From NCBI RefSeq assembly GCF_002577195.1, contig NZ_NULG01000048.1, forward strand, positions 1-35,371: a DNA stretch of 35,371 nt, given 5' to 3'. The translations under genes and the position numbers were made by a program. The first letter of the stretch is position 1, and each line of letters opens with the position of its first letter. The DNA comes from Bacillus sp. AFS041924 (GTDB lineage Bacteria; Bacillota; Bacilli; Bacillales; Bacillaceae_G). Below are positions 8,656-16,243 of this stretch, piece after piece. The notes beneath the pieces were generated by a model. That model did no database searches, was not told the DNA's origin, and worked only from the letters and a program-made list of their open reading frames with translations.

Positions 8656-9849
8656 TTATTTAATAACGTTTAATTCTCGACCAACTTTTTCATAAGTAGC
8701 TAAAACTTCATCTAGCATTTCTTTAGTATGCGCAGCAGTTGGCATATTACGTATACGACCTGTTCCTAGTGGTACTGTTGGAAATACGATTGACTTCGCG
8801 TAAACTCCCTCTTCGTATAAACGCTTAGAAAACTCTTGAGTAAGATTTTCGTCACCGATAATACATGGTGTAATTGGTGTTTCAGAATCCCCGATATTAA
8901 AACCTAGTTTTGATAATCCAGCTTTTAAGTAATTTCCATTTTCCCAAAGCTGATCAATTTTTTCTGGCTCTTCAGACATAATACGAATTGCTTCAATACA
9001 TGCAGCAGCATTTGCTGGAGTTAATGAAGTTGAGAATAAGAAAGGACGTGCACGCACTTTTAACCAATCGATTAATTGTTGTGAACCAGCTACATATCCA
9101 CCTACAACTCCGACTGCTTTAGAAAGTGTACCAATTTGGAAATCAATTTTATCTGATAATCCGAAATGTTTAACAGTACCAGCACCCTTACCCATAACAC
9201 CAGAACCATGAGCATCGTCAATATATGTAATTAAGCCAAATTCCTCAGCAATTTTTACGATATCAGGAATATTTGCTACATCGCCATCCATCGAGAAAAC
9301 ACCATCAGCAATATACATAACTTTCTCATATAAACCACAAGTTGTAGCTTCTTTTGCTTTTTCACGTAAATCATCCATATCTTGGTGTTTTACACGAATA
9401 ATTTTAGCACCTGAAAGTCTGCAACCGTCAATAATTGAAGCGTGGTTTAATTCATCAGATAGGATTGCATCTTTCTTTGTCATAACAGCTGAAATTGCAC
9501 CCATATTACAGTTAAAACCAGATTGGAATGCGATAGCAGCCTCTGTATGTTTAAATTCTGCAATAGCTTTTTCAAGTTGATCATGAATATCCATCGTACC
9601 ATTAATTGTACGTACTGCTCCTGCACCTACGCCGTATTTTTCAGTTGCTTCAATAGCAGCTTGTTTTAAACGTGGTTCAGTTGCAAAGCCTAAATAGTTA
9701 TTTGAAGAAAGATTTATAAATTTTTTCCCACTAATTTGAATAGTAGCTTCGTTAGAACTTTCTAAAGAGTTAATCTCATTATAGAGCCCCTTCTCTTTTA
9801 ACTCAGTTAACTGTGGAGTTAAAAATGCTTCTAATGCCTTACTTGACAT
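8656..9849 (-). CDS. kbl: Glycine C-acetyltransferase (2-amino-3-ketobutyrate CoA ligase)
   Basis: It splits 2-amino-3-oxobutyrate with CoA into glycine and acetyl-CoA, the second step after Tdh. The protein has 397 residues, normal for Kbl. Motifs of the alpha-oxoamine synthase family are NNYLGFA (50-56), [10 protein letters not shown] (133-142), [10 protein letters not shown] (211-220) and the PLP lysine in TLSKAVG (K244). A GGAG ribosome site lies before the ATG. It is the first gene of a kbl-tdh operon. BioF and other relatives share these motifs, but the neighbouring tdh settles the choice. Confidence 0.92.
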   Translation of the reverse strand: MSSKALEAFLTPQLTELKEKGLYNEINSLESSNEATIQISGKKFINLSSNNYLGFATEPRLKQAAIEATEKYGVGAGAVRTINGTMDIHDQLEKAIAEFKHTEAAIAFQSGFNCNMGAISAVMTKKDAILSDELNHASIIDGCRLSGAKIIRVKHQDMDDLREKAKEATTCGLYEKVMYIADGVFSMDGDVANIPDIVKIAEEFGLITYIDDAHGSGVMGKGAGTVKHFGLSDKIDFQIGTLSKAVGVVGGYVAGSQQLIDWLKVRARPFLFSTSLTPANAAACIEAIRIMSEEPEKIDQLWENGNYLKAGLSKLGFNIGDSETPITPCIIGDENLTQEFSKRLYEEGVYAKSIVFPTVPLGTGRIRNMPTAAHTKEMLDEVLATYEKVGRELNVIK

Positions 9850-10189
9850 AAATACCAGCTCCTTAATTATGTTTATTTATTTAAAAGGAGTAAGCCCCCA
9901 TTTTTATATTTACTACTTACTATTAAATAAATATAAAAAATTATCGTTTTATTATTTTCCATTTTTGAAAGATAAATTTAAATATGTACTTGTAACAATT
10001 TACTAATTTGAGGCTTTCCGAATTCAATTATAAATCGGTTACAATGCATTAGGAATACTTTTATTCAAAATTTATTCGAAAAAGGTTGAATTTAATTTAT
10101 TATAAAAATTCGTATAATTCTAATATTATTTGTTTGGTTTATTTAGTAAAACAAATAGTTCAATATAAGAAAATTCAGAAAATAAATAA
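9850..10189. other. AT-rich leader/intergenic stretch upstream of kbl
   Basis: There is no convincing gene here. A TATAAT on the minus strand (10026-10031) lies about 180 bp ahead of kbl but has no good -35 at 17 bp. The rest is low-complexity A/T sequence in which I see no T-box or other known leader. Confidence 0.5.
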
Positions 10190-10220
10190 CTAAAAGAAAA
10201 TAGACCACAATTTGTGGCCT
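10190..10220 (-). terminator. Terminator-like hairpin
   Basis: 10202-10210 pairs with 10212-10220 (tip probably opens to a 5-nt loop). The minus strand continues TATTTTCTTTT. It could end transcripts that run from the MFS gene through the repeat array, about 540 bp upstream on that strand. Confidence 0.5.
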
Positions 10221-10280
10221 CACATTGATGAAAAGAGTGACAATCAATTAGCAATTTACCAAAGTAAAAGAAGTTGAGTG

Positions 10281-10346
10281 AAGTTGATTTCCACTATAGA
10301 TTGCTCACTTTCTATGGAGCGAGATTCTTGAGTCTTTTCGGCGCTA
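10281..10346 (-). repeat. Decayed copy of a dispersed Bacillales intergenic repeat (3' half)
   Basis: Read on the minus strand this resembles the segment at 28388-28424 (CCATRGAAAGYGAGCAAYCT followed by RTAGTGRAAATCA). Both match my memory of a palindromic element common between genes in Bacillus and relatives. No open reading frame is present. Confidence 0.55.
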
Positions 10347-10377
10347 AGTGTGGGCAAGTAATAAAGAGGATCTCTCT

Positions 10378-10729
10378 ATGAGTTAGATTTTTCTCTTGTT
10401 CTCACTTTTTTTCTTACTCATGAATCCCCTATGAGTAAGGTATTTTCTTTTTCTCGCTTTTTTCTTACTCATGAACCTCCATGAGTTAGACATTTTCTTC
10501 TTCCAGCTGTTTTTCTTACTCATGAACCCTCTATGAGTTAGATTTTTTCTTTTTCTCGCTATTTTTCTAACTCATGAGCCTTCATCAGTTAGATTTTTTC
10601 TTCTTCCAGCTGTTTTTCTAACTCATGAACCCTCTATGAGTTAGATTTTTTCTTCTTCTCTCTTTTTTTCTAACTCATGCCCCTCCATGAGTTAGATATT
10701 TTCTTCTTCCAGCTGTTTTTCTAACCCAT
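10378..10729. repeat. Seven-unit 51-bp palindromic repeat array
   Basis: Units start at 10378, 10431, 10481, 10533, 10584, 10636 and 10687 (period 50-53). Each unit is ATGAGTTAGA, then about 23 nt of T/C-rich spacer, then TCTAACTCAT, with an 8-11-nt linker (mostly close to GAACCCTCT) to the next. The arms can pair across the spacer or, more tightly, across the linker. In the second form six hairpins each run into T-rich sequence on the plus strand. Spacers of two kinds recur: one with CTTTTTCTCGCT and one with TTCTTCCAGCTGTT (units 3, 5, 7). The right arm of unit 1 and left arm of unit 2 both change T to A or A to T so that pairing is kept. Confidence 0.85.
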
Positions 10730-10756
10730 GAATAGGTAATTTTATATCCAACCAAA

Positions 10757-11947
10757 TTATGCTCTAATTTGTGTTCCAACGTTTTGTCTAGTTTTCTTTT
10801 CATTCATTAAGTAATGCGATAATCCAAACGTGATGATTAAAGAAACCATAACAGGTATCGAGCCCATCCATGTAATTGATTTAATGGAAAGTTGACTAAC
10901 TGCAAGCCCGCCGATTGCTGCACCAAAGGCGAAGCCAAGTTGCATCATGGACTGATTTAATCCTAATAAAACATCTGATGATTTTGGTGAAATCGTTGCT
11001 AAGTTAAATTGTTGTGTTGCCCCAGAAGACCATCCAGAAAATGACCATAATGTAAGGATAATGATCACGGTATTGATTGAACTTGTAATAAAAGATAATA
11101 AAATGATTGATAAAATATTAAGCACTAGTCCTCGTTTTAAAGTAAGGGTAATCCCCCACTTGTCTGCACTAAATCCCCCGAATTTAGAACCAATTAGGCT
11201 TGCTAAGCCAAGTATCAATAACGCGAAACTTAAAACGTGATCGCTCATCCCAGTAGTTTGGATAAGATACGGTGATAAATAAGTAAAAATGATTCCGTAG
11301 CCGCTCATTAAGAAAAACGTAATAGATAAAGCTAATGCAATTTTTGGTTTTTTAATCATTGCAATTTGTTGTAATAGTGGAATCGGTTGATCACCATGAG
11401 TTTGTGGAATCGTTTTAACAATAACTGCTAAAGAGATTAATACGAATATTGCAACTCCAAGAAAGACTAATCTCCAATCATAGGCAGAAGCTATAAATCT
11501 ACCTATTGGGACACCTATTATTAATGAAGCAGTAAACCCCATGACAACTGTTGCAATTGAGCTTGCCTTTTTATCTGCTGGTGCTATTTTAGCTGCCAAG
11601 CTTAGTACTGTGACTACCGTAACTCCAGCACTTAAAGCCATAATTATGCGAGCAACCATAAATAAACCGTATCCCGGTGCAACTACTGCTAATAAGTTCC
11701 CTAAAATAAATACACTTAGAGAAAATAAAAGTAACTTTCGGCGTTCCATTTTAGCAACTACCGCCATTAGGATTGGTGTACCGATTGCATAAATTAGTGA
11801 ATATACTGTAATAAGTTGACCTGCAGCTTCGATAGAAATTCCAAGTTCATTCGCCATTTTATCCAAAATACCTGAAATTACATATTGAGAAGTTCCGACT
11901 AAAAAACTAATCATTGCTAAAATATAAATTTTTCCTTTATTAGACAT
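10757..11947 (-). CDS. MFS efflux transporter, DHA1 family
   Basis: A 396-residue, 12-helix major facilitator protein. It begins with a short cytoplasmic tail and FLVGTSQYVISGILDKMANEL, typical of the AraJ/YdhP-like drug:H+ antiporter group, and has the loop 2-3 region AKMERRKLLL and a motif-C-like stretch, MGFTASLIIGVPIGRFIA, in helix 5. The exported substrate is unknown. It lies downstream of an Old Yellow Enzyme gene and an ArsR gene and carries the same palindromic operator (11968-11996) just before its ribosome site. It is therefore probably induced together with them. A terminator at 12005-12031 separates it from the reductase gene, so it needs its own promoter. Confidence 0.85.
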   Translation of the reverse strand: MSNKGKIYILAMISFLVGTSQYVISGILDKMANELGISIEAAGQLITVYSLIYAIGTPILMAVVAKMERRKLLLFSLSVFILGNLLAVVAPGYGLFMVARIIMALSAGVTVVTVLSLAAKIAPADKKASSIATVVMGFTASLIIGVPIGRFIASAYDWRLVFLGVAIFVLISLAVIVKTIPQTHGDQPIPLLQQIAMIKKPKIALALSITFFLMSGYGIIFTYLSPYLIQTTGMSDHVLSFALLILGLASLIGSKFGGFSADKWGITLTLKRGLVLNILSIILLSFITSSINTVIIILTLWSFSGWSSGATQQFNLATISPKSSDVLLGLNQSMMQLGFAFGAAIGGLAVSQLSIKSITWMGSIPVMVSLIITFGLSHYLMNEKKTRQNVGTQIRA

Positions 11948-11967
11948 AAAAAAATCCCTTCCATGTT

Positions 11968-11996
11968 AATTTCGTATTTCTATAAATACCGAAATA
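11968..11996. promoter_or_regulatory. ArsR-type operator copy C (upstream of MFS gene)
   Basis: The core GTATTTCTATAAATAC (11974-11989) with flanks TTTC and CGAAAT is the same palindrome found before the reductase and arsR genes. It lies about 20-50 bp before the MFS start codon. Binding by the local ArsR protein is inferred from co-occurrence. Confidence 0.6.
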
Positions 11997-12004
11997 ATAT
12001 TTTT

Positions 12005-12031
12005 TAGAAAAGGAAGCTCCTTAAGCTTCCT
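12005..12031 (-). terminator. Terminator of the reductase gene
   Basis: A 7-bp stem (12011-12017 with 12025-12031) is followed on the minus strand by TTTTC. It lies 15 bp after the reductase stop, so the MFS gene is not simply read through. Confidence 0.6.
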
Positions 12032-12046
12032 ACTTATTTTGATACA

Positions 12047-13147
12047 TTAGATTAAAACATTTAAATGCTTTTTAGCATCATATTGTTCAATATCTTCACC
12101 ATTTTTCAAGCGGTGTAAAAGATCTGGATTAGAAATTAACGGACGTCCGAACGCAGCAACATCGATTGTTCCTTCGATTATAGCTTTTTCTGCCATTTCT
12201 GGATCTAAAGTTCCTACTCCGACAATCGCTCCATCCCAGTATTTTCGTACAAGCTGATGCATAGTTTTACCATCTGCAAGAACACGATCAAATTGCATAA
12301 TTGAAGGGTGTAATAAAGTTGCTCCAACTTCTTTGAACGCATCAATAAATGTGCGAATAGCGTATTCAGGATTTTCCCACATATATGCTGAAATATCGGC
12401 TTTATGAGCAGAAAATCGAATCATCGTTCTTTCAGTACCAATTGCATCGATAACTGCTTTAATAACTTCTTTCATAAACGTTAATCTTTGTGGAAGTTCA
12501 CCACCGTATTGATCTGTACGGTTGTTTGAAATATCTGAATTAAATTGATCAATTAAGTATCCGTGTGCAGCATGAATTTCTACTCCATCAAAGCCAGCTT
12601 CAATTGCATTTTTAGCTGCCTGTGCATATTGGTTTATTGCTTCCTTTATATCCTCAATTGTCATTTCTTCAGGAATATCATATGGCTTACGATAACGAGA
12701 AACTAAACCTTCTGCACGAATTGCTGATGGTGCTTGAGGTGGCATGTTACCGGCTAATTCGTGATGAGATAAGCGTCCTACGTGCCAGATTTGTGAAATC
12801 ATTGTGCCACCCTCTTTATGAACAGCATCAGTTACCTTTTTCCAAGCATTAATTTGTTCCGCCGAATAGATTCCTGGAATACCTGGGTAACCTTTTCCAC
12901 GTGGACTAATGACAGTTCCTTCAGAAATAATTAATCCTACTCCATCTGCAGCTCGCTTACGATAATACTCAACTACATCTTCTCCAACTACACCAGTTTG
13001 ATCATCTGCAAAGCATCTTGTTAATGGGGCCATTGCAGTACGACTACGTAAATTCCAAGCACCAATTTTTACTGGTTCAAAAAGTTTACTTCTCAAACCA
13101 TTTTGTAATTTTCCCCAACTAGTTTCTGCTTTACTTTCTATACTCAT
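12047..13147 (-). CDS. Old Yellow Enzyme-family NADH:flavin oxidoreductase (ene-reductase)
   Basis: This 366-residue TIM-barrel flavoprotein has the OYE landmarks. TAMAPLTRCFAD (37-48) is the FMN-binding start of the barrel. The substrate-anion-binding pair lies in HAAHGYLIDQF (H192 and H195, the His/His variant), followed by NRTDQYGG. GRPLISNPDLLHRLKNG forms the C-terminal FMN-phosphate region. Members reduce activated C=C bonds, quinones and nitro compounds with NAD(P)H. Linkage with an ArsR repressor and an MFS exporter suggests a detoxification or stress module for electrophiles. The ribosome site AAAGGGGG precedes ATG at 13147, and the operator copy B lies right upstream. Confidence 0.9.
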   Translation of the reverse strand: MSIESKAETSWGKLQNGLRSKLFEPVKIGAWNLRSRTAMAPLTRCFADDQTGVVGEDVVEYYRKRAADGVGLIISEGTVISPRGKGYPGIPGIYSAEQINAWKKVTDAVHKEGGTMISQIWHVGRLSHHELAGNMPPQAPSAIRAEGLVSRYRKPYDIPEEMTIEDIKEAINQYAQAAKNAIEAGFDGVEIHAAHGYLIDQFNSDISNNRTDQYGGELPQRLTFMKEVIKAVIDAIGTERTMIRFSAHKADISAYMWENPEYAIRTFIDAFKEVGATLLHPSIMQFDRVLADGKTMHQLVRKYWDGAIVGVGTLDPEMAEKAIIEGTIDVAAFGRPLISNPDLLHRLKNGEDIEQYDAKKHLNVLI

Positions 13148-13166
13148 ATCCGGTTCCCCCTTTTAT

Positions 13167-13196
13167 TATTCGGTATTTCTATAAATACTGAAATAA
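13167..13196. promoter_or_regulatory. ArsR-type operator copy B (upstream of OYE gene)
   Basis: Core GTATTTCTATAAATAC (13173-13188) is flanked by ATTCG and TGAAAT. It is identical in its 16-bp core to copy C and lies 20-50 bp before the reductase start codon. Confidence 0.65.
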
Positions 13197-13197
13197 T

Positions 13198-13234
13198 AAA
13201 TAAAATATTACCGCTTTATTTTAAAGTAAAGCGG
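13198..13234 (-). terminator. Terminator overlapping the arsR stop codon
   Basis: An 8-bp G/C-bearing stem (13211-13218 with 13227-13234) spans the arsR stop and is followed on the minus strand by TAATATTTTATTT. The T run is imperfect, so some read-through is likely. Confidence 0.5.
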
Positions 13235-13487
13235 GTGCATATTGTTCCAAAACTTCACGTTGTAAACTATAGTATCTAAAGGTACCCTCTTTGCGGACCA
13301 TTAATAAGCCGCAATCAAGTAATGGTTTTAAATGATGTGTCAATGTAGAATTGGCCGATACCTTTATTTGATTTTTCATTTCCAGACAAGCTAATTCCGA
13401 TTGCTTAGCAAGAATTTTAACAATTTGCAAACGAGTTGGCTCTCCTAATGCTTTATAAACCTTTACTGCAATATCATCGTTCACCAC
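13221..13487 (-). CDS. ArsR-family winged-helix repressor
   Basis: An 88-residue ArsR/SmtB-type regulator. It shows the start helix KVYKALGEPTRLQIVKILA, the recognition helix region SANSTLTHHLKPLLDCGLL (about 44-62) and the wing VRKEGTFRYYSL. It lacks the classical metal motif ELCVCD; the equivalent region reads ELACLEM. Only two cysteines are present, C34 and C59, so arsenic or cadmium sensing is doubtful and thiol or ligand sensing is possible. The start is GTG at 13487, with AGGAGG 5 nt upstream; the overlapping ATG runs into a stop at once. Promoter and operator sit at 13514-13564. Confidence 0.88.
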   Translation of the reverse strand: MVNDDIAVKVYKALGEPTRLQIVKILAKQSELACLEMKNQIKVSANSTLTHHLKPLLDCGLLMVRKEGTFRYYSLQREVLEQYAPALL

Positions 13488-13513
13488 ATTAACCTCCTTT
13501 CAAACACCAGCTC

Positions 13514-13541
13514 TTATTTCAGTATTTCTAGAAATATTGTA
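13514..13541. promoter_or_regulatory. ArsR-type operator copy A (arsR promoter)
   Basis: A perfect 14-bp palindrome TATTTCTAGAAATA (13523-13536) with an ATTTCAG flank matches the copies at 13167 and 11968. It abuts the -10 box of arsR and covers the expected transcription start, an ideal place for autorepression. Confidence 0.65.
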
Positions 13542-13564
13542 TTTTATCGAATTCTTGATGTCAA
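13536..13564 (-). promoter_or_regulatory. Promoter of arsR
   Basis: On the minus strand -35 TTGACA (13559-13564, perfect) and -10 TACAAT (13536-13541, five of six) are 17 bp apart. It is one of the two clearest promoters in the window. Confidence 0.75.
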
Positions 13565-13597
13565 GAGACATGATTTTTTTAGCGTACAATATGAACA

Positions 13598-13702
13598 TTG
13601 TGCATTAAGTTGTGAACTTCGTGCGTAAATCAGTTGGATTAGTGCATAAACCACTGATTTTCGTTCATAAATCACTAATATTTGTGCGTAAACCATATAC
13701 TA
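13598..13702. repeat. Five-unit 21-bp tandem repeat array
   Basis: Five consecutive units of exactly 21 bp start at 13598, 13619, 13640, 13661 and 13682. They follow roughly TYGTGCRTAAAYCACT plus five variable bases. The fourth unit matches the reverse complement of the array at 23117-23242. The rest of the gap (13565-13773) shows no gene. Confidence 0.8.
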
Positions 13703-13773
13703 TGTACATACATTCTACGTAACTAAATCATTTGGGCTCATTCAAAAACAGTGACATTTTTGAGTTAACAAAC

Positions 13774-13802
13774 AAAAAAACCACAAGGATTTTACCTTGT
13801 GG
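13774..13802 (-). terminator. Terminator of ilvA
   Basis: An 8-bp stem CCACAAGG/CCTTGTGG (13781-13788 with 13795-13802) is followed on the minus strand by seven T residues, 37 bp past the ilvA stop. Confidence 0.85.
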
Positions 13803-13839
13803 AATTTTTCACTATTTTGCCCTCTGAATACATGTAAGA

Positions 13840-15099
13840 TTAAATAAGTAAATTAAATAAAGTTGGGTTATTGTTAATTTCCATGAATTGAATTTCATGA
13901 CAATTCATTCGATCAATCAGCGCTTGATAGTCCGATTTATTAGCTAATTCGATTCCAACTAATGCTGGGCCATTGTCTTTATTGTTTTTCTTTGTGTATT
14001 CAAATCTAGTTATATCATCATTCGGTCCTAGTACTTTATCAAGAAATTCACGCAATGCACCAGAACGTTGTGGAAAGTTAATGATGAAATAATGCTTTAA
14101 CCCTTCATGAATTAAAGATCTTTCTTTTATTTCTTGAAGACGGTCAATATCATTATTTCCTCCAGAGACGATACAAACGACATTTTTGCCTTTTATTTCA
14201 TCTTTATACAATTCTAAAGCTGATACTGACATTGCTCCTGCAGGTTCTGCAATAATTGCATTCTTATTATAAAGCTCTAAAATTGTTGTACAAATCTCAC
14301 CTTCTGGAATAGCAACAACTTGATCAAGTACTTCTCTACAGATTTCATAGGTTAAATATCCAACTTGACCAACCGCTGCCCCATCAACAAATTTTTCAAT
14401 CGAAGGTAATGAAACCACTCTACCATTTGCAATCGATTCTGCCATTGAAGCAGCGCCCATTGGTTCAACCCCTATTACTTTCGTTGATGGACTAATACCT
14501 TTTATATATGTGCCAACTCCAGAGCTTAATCCTCCGCCACCAATCGCAACGAACAGATAATCTACTGGACGATCAATTTCATTTAAAATTTCAACTGCTA
14601 CTGTACCTTGACCTGCAATGACATCTAAATCATCAAATGGATGAATAAATGTCATTTGATTTTCATCGCAATAGATTTGAGCATTTTGATTAGCTATATC
14701 AAATGTATCTCCAATTAAGATAACTTCAACAAAAGGTCCACCGAAAAATTTCACTTGAGATACTTTTTGATTTGGTGTTGTTGATGGCATAAAAATTTTC
14801 GCGTAAACTTGCAATTGATTACATGTATATGCCACCCCTTGAGCGTGATTGCCCGCACTTGCACATACAACACCTTTTTGTCTTTCTTCATAAGACAAAT
14901 TACTAATTTTGTAATATGCTCCCCTAAGCTTAAATGATCGGATTATTTGTAAATCCTCTCGCTTTAAAAATACGTTACAATCATATTTTTCACTCAGCAT
15001 CGTACTAATCTGCAAAGGTGTTTTGTTCGTAACTTCTTTCAGCGTATTATAGGCAACTAAAATATCCTCGATCTTAACTGTACTTTTTACTTTCTCCAT
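13840..15099 (-). CDS. ilvA: Biosynthetic threonine deaminase IlvA
   Basis: It makes 2-oxobutyrate from threonine for isoleucine synthesis. The catalytic half has RSFKLRGAYY with the PLP lysine (K57), CASAGNHAQGVA and GGGGLSSGVG. The C-terminal third (from about residue 330, HYFIINFPQRSGALREFLDK) is the ACT-like regulatory domain, which is usually where isoleucine inhibits. The frame extends to TTG at 15120, but ATG at 15099 has the ribosome site GGGTAGG ahead of it and gives 419 residues, close to the B. subtilis length. It stands alone, apart from the other ilv-leu genes, with a CodY-like site upstream. It differs from the short catabolic deaminase at 6486-7493. Confidence 0.92.
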   Translation of the reverse strand: MEKVKSTVKIEDILVAYNTLKEVTNKTPLQISTMLSEKYDCNVFLKREDLQIIRSFKLRGAYYKISNLSYEERQKGVVCASAGNHAQGVAYTCNQLQVYAKIFMPSTTPNQKVSQVKFFGGPFVEVILIGDTFDIANQNAQIYCDENQMTFIHPFDDLDVIAGQGTVAVEILNEIDRPVDYLFVAIGGGGLSSGVGTYIKGISPSTKVIGVEPMGAASMAESIANGRVVSLPSIEKFVDGAAVGQVGYLTYEICREVLDQVVAIPEGEICTTILELYNKNAIIAEPAGAMSVSALELYKDEIKGKNVVCIVSGGNNDIDRLQEIKERSLIHEGLKHYFIINFPQRSGALREFLDKVLGPNDDITRFEYTKKNNKDNGPALVGIELANKSDYQALIDRMNCHEIQFMEINNNPTLFNLLI

Positions 15100-15137
15100 A
15101 TTACTACCTACCCTTTGCAATTTTTTATATAAATTTC

Positions 15138-15175
15138 ATTATAGTAAAATTCTTCCGATTAATAAACAGAAAATT
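15138..15175 (-). promoter_or_regulatory. ilvA promoter region with CodY-like box
   Basis: A perfect -10 TATAAT lies at 15138-15143 on the minus strand, 39 bp before the ilvA ATG; the -35 is weak. AATAAACAGAAAATT (15161-15175, plus strand) matches the CodY consensus AATTTTCWGAAAATT at 12 of 15 positions and covers the -35 region. CodY repression of branched-chain amino acid genes is established in Bacillus; its action here is inferred. Confidence 0.45.
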
Positions 15176-15333
15176 CAATTTTTTAATTAAAGTTTTATGT
15201 CTTTTTACATTTCTGTATCGTTTTCATTAATTTGCCTTACATTTTAATTGGTATTAATACTCCAGTTATCATTTTAAGTAGAATATGCTATGATTTTTAT
15301 ATTAAATAAATAGATATTAGGTGATTTATAAAT

Positions 15334-16215
15334 ATGGAAAATCAATCTTTATTATTAATTGATGGCTTTAACTTATTAAGTAGAGGTTATTTTGCAACTT
15401 CTTATGGCAGAAGTGATGAGCAGCTTTCTAAGACAAAAGACGGAGTTTATATAAATGCATTAAGAGTTTTTATTCCAAAGCTATTTAACTTAATTAAAGA
15501 ACATGAAATTACTCATCTTGCAGTTACTTGGGACGTAAAACGTGAAGAAACTGACCGTCGAAATAAATACGATTTTTATAAAGCAACTCGTGGTGAATTG
15601 CCATCGCCACTTATTGAACAATATTTCACTTTAAAAACAGCATTAGAAGAAATCGGTATTGCTCAACTAGAAATGGCACCATACGAAGCAGATGACTTAA
15701 TGGGTACTTTATCAAATAACTGGTCTAATTCAGTTAAAAATACATGCTATATTTATAGTAATGATCGAGACTTACTACAATTAATAAACGAGCATACTTC
15801 TCAAATCATTGCCCAAAAGACTGGAGAAATTGTTTATTCTTTAGAACATTTTAGCAATGATTATGGGATCCATCCGAAACAATGGGTTGATGTAAAAGCA
15901 TTATTAGGTGACTCTAGTGATAATATTCCTGGTTGCCCTGGCGTTGGAGAGAAATCCGCAATTCCATTAATTCAAATTTATAACACAGTTGAAGAATTGT
16001 ATGAAAATATGGATAATCTTGACGCTAAATTTAATCGCTACAAAAAGAAATTAGAAGCTGGGAAAGACTCAACTTTTATTAGTAAAGAGCTGTCTGCGAT
16101 TACAATTGATATTCCTCATTTTGCAGACTATACATTTGAGGACTTAGAAATTAAGATTGATGAGGAAAAATTATCACTTAAGCTTGAGGAATTAGAGATA
16201 CGGGTGAAACGATAA
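15334..16215 (+). CDS. ypcP: 5'-3' exonuclease, YpcP type (Pol I N-terminal-domain-like)
   Basis: A free-standing 293-residue FEN/5'-nuclease. Acidic residues expected to bind two metals are visible: D10 (LIDGFN), D67 (TWDVKR), E118/D120/D121 (YEADDLMG), D144/D146 (SNDRDLLQL) and D193/D196 (GDSSDNIPG). The helix-three-turn-helix NIPGCPGVGEKSA follows. Such proteins remove RNA primers and flaps during Okazaki-fragment maturation, alongside DNA polymerase I. AGGTGAT lies before the ATG. The next gene begins 28 bp later, so the two may be co-transcribed, although the partner (DUF695-RraB) has no known link to replication. Confidence 0.88.
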   Translation: MENQSLLLIDGFNLLSRGYFATSYGRSDEQLSKTKDGVYINALRVFIPKLFNLIKEHEITHLAVTWDVKREETDRRNKYDFYKATRGELPSPLIEQYFTLKTALEEIGIAQLEMAPYEADDLMGTLSNNWSNSVKNTCYIYSNDRDLLQLINEHTSQIIAQKTGEIVYSLEHFSNDYGIHPKQWVDVKALLGDSSDNIPGCPGVGEKSAIPLIQIYNTVEELYENMDNLDAKFNRYKKKLEAGKDSTFISKELSAITIDIPHFADYTFEDLEIKIDEEKLSLKLEELEIRVKR

Positions 16216-16243
16216 ATTACTTGTTGAATTAGGAGTTAGTTAT

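Noticed and set aside
10378-10729. CRISPR array
   Set aside because: The units are palindromic along their whole length, the spacers are recurrent low-complexity T/C tracts rather than unique sequences, and no cas genes are nearby.
13840-15333. T-box leader for ilvA or the threonine genes
   Set aside because: No T-box sequence or specifier-like stem was found in the short upstream regions of ilvA, kbl or the short deaminase gene.
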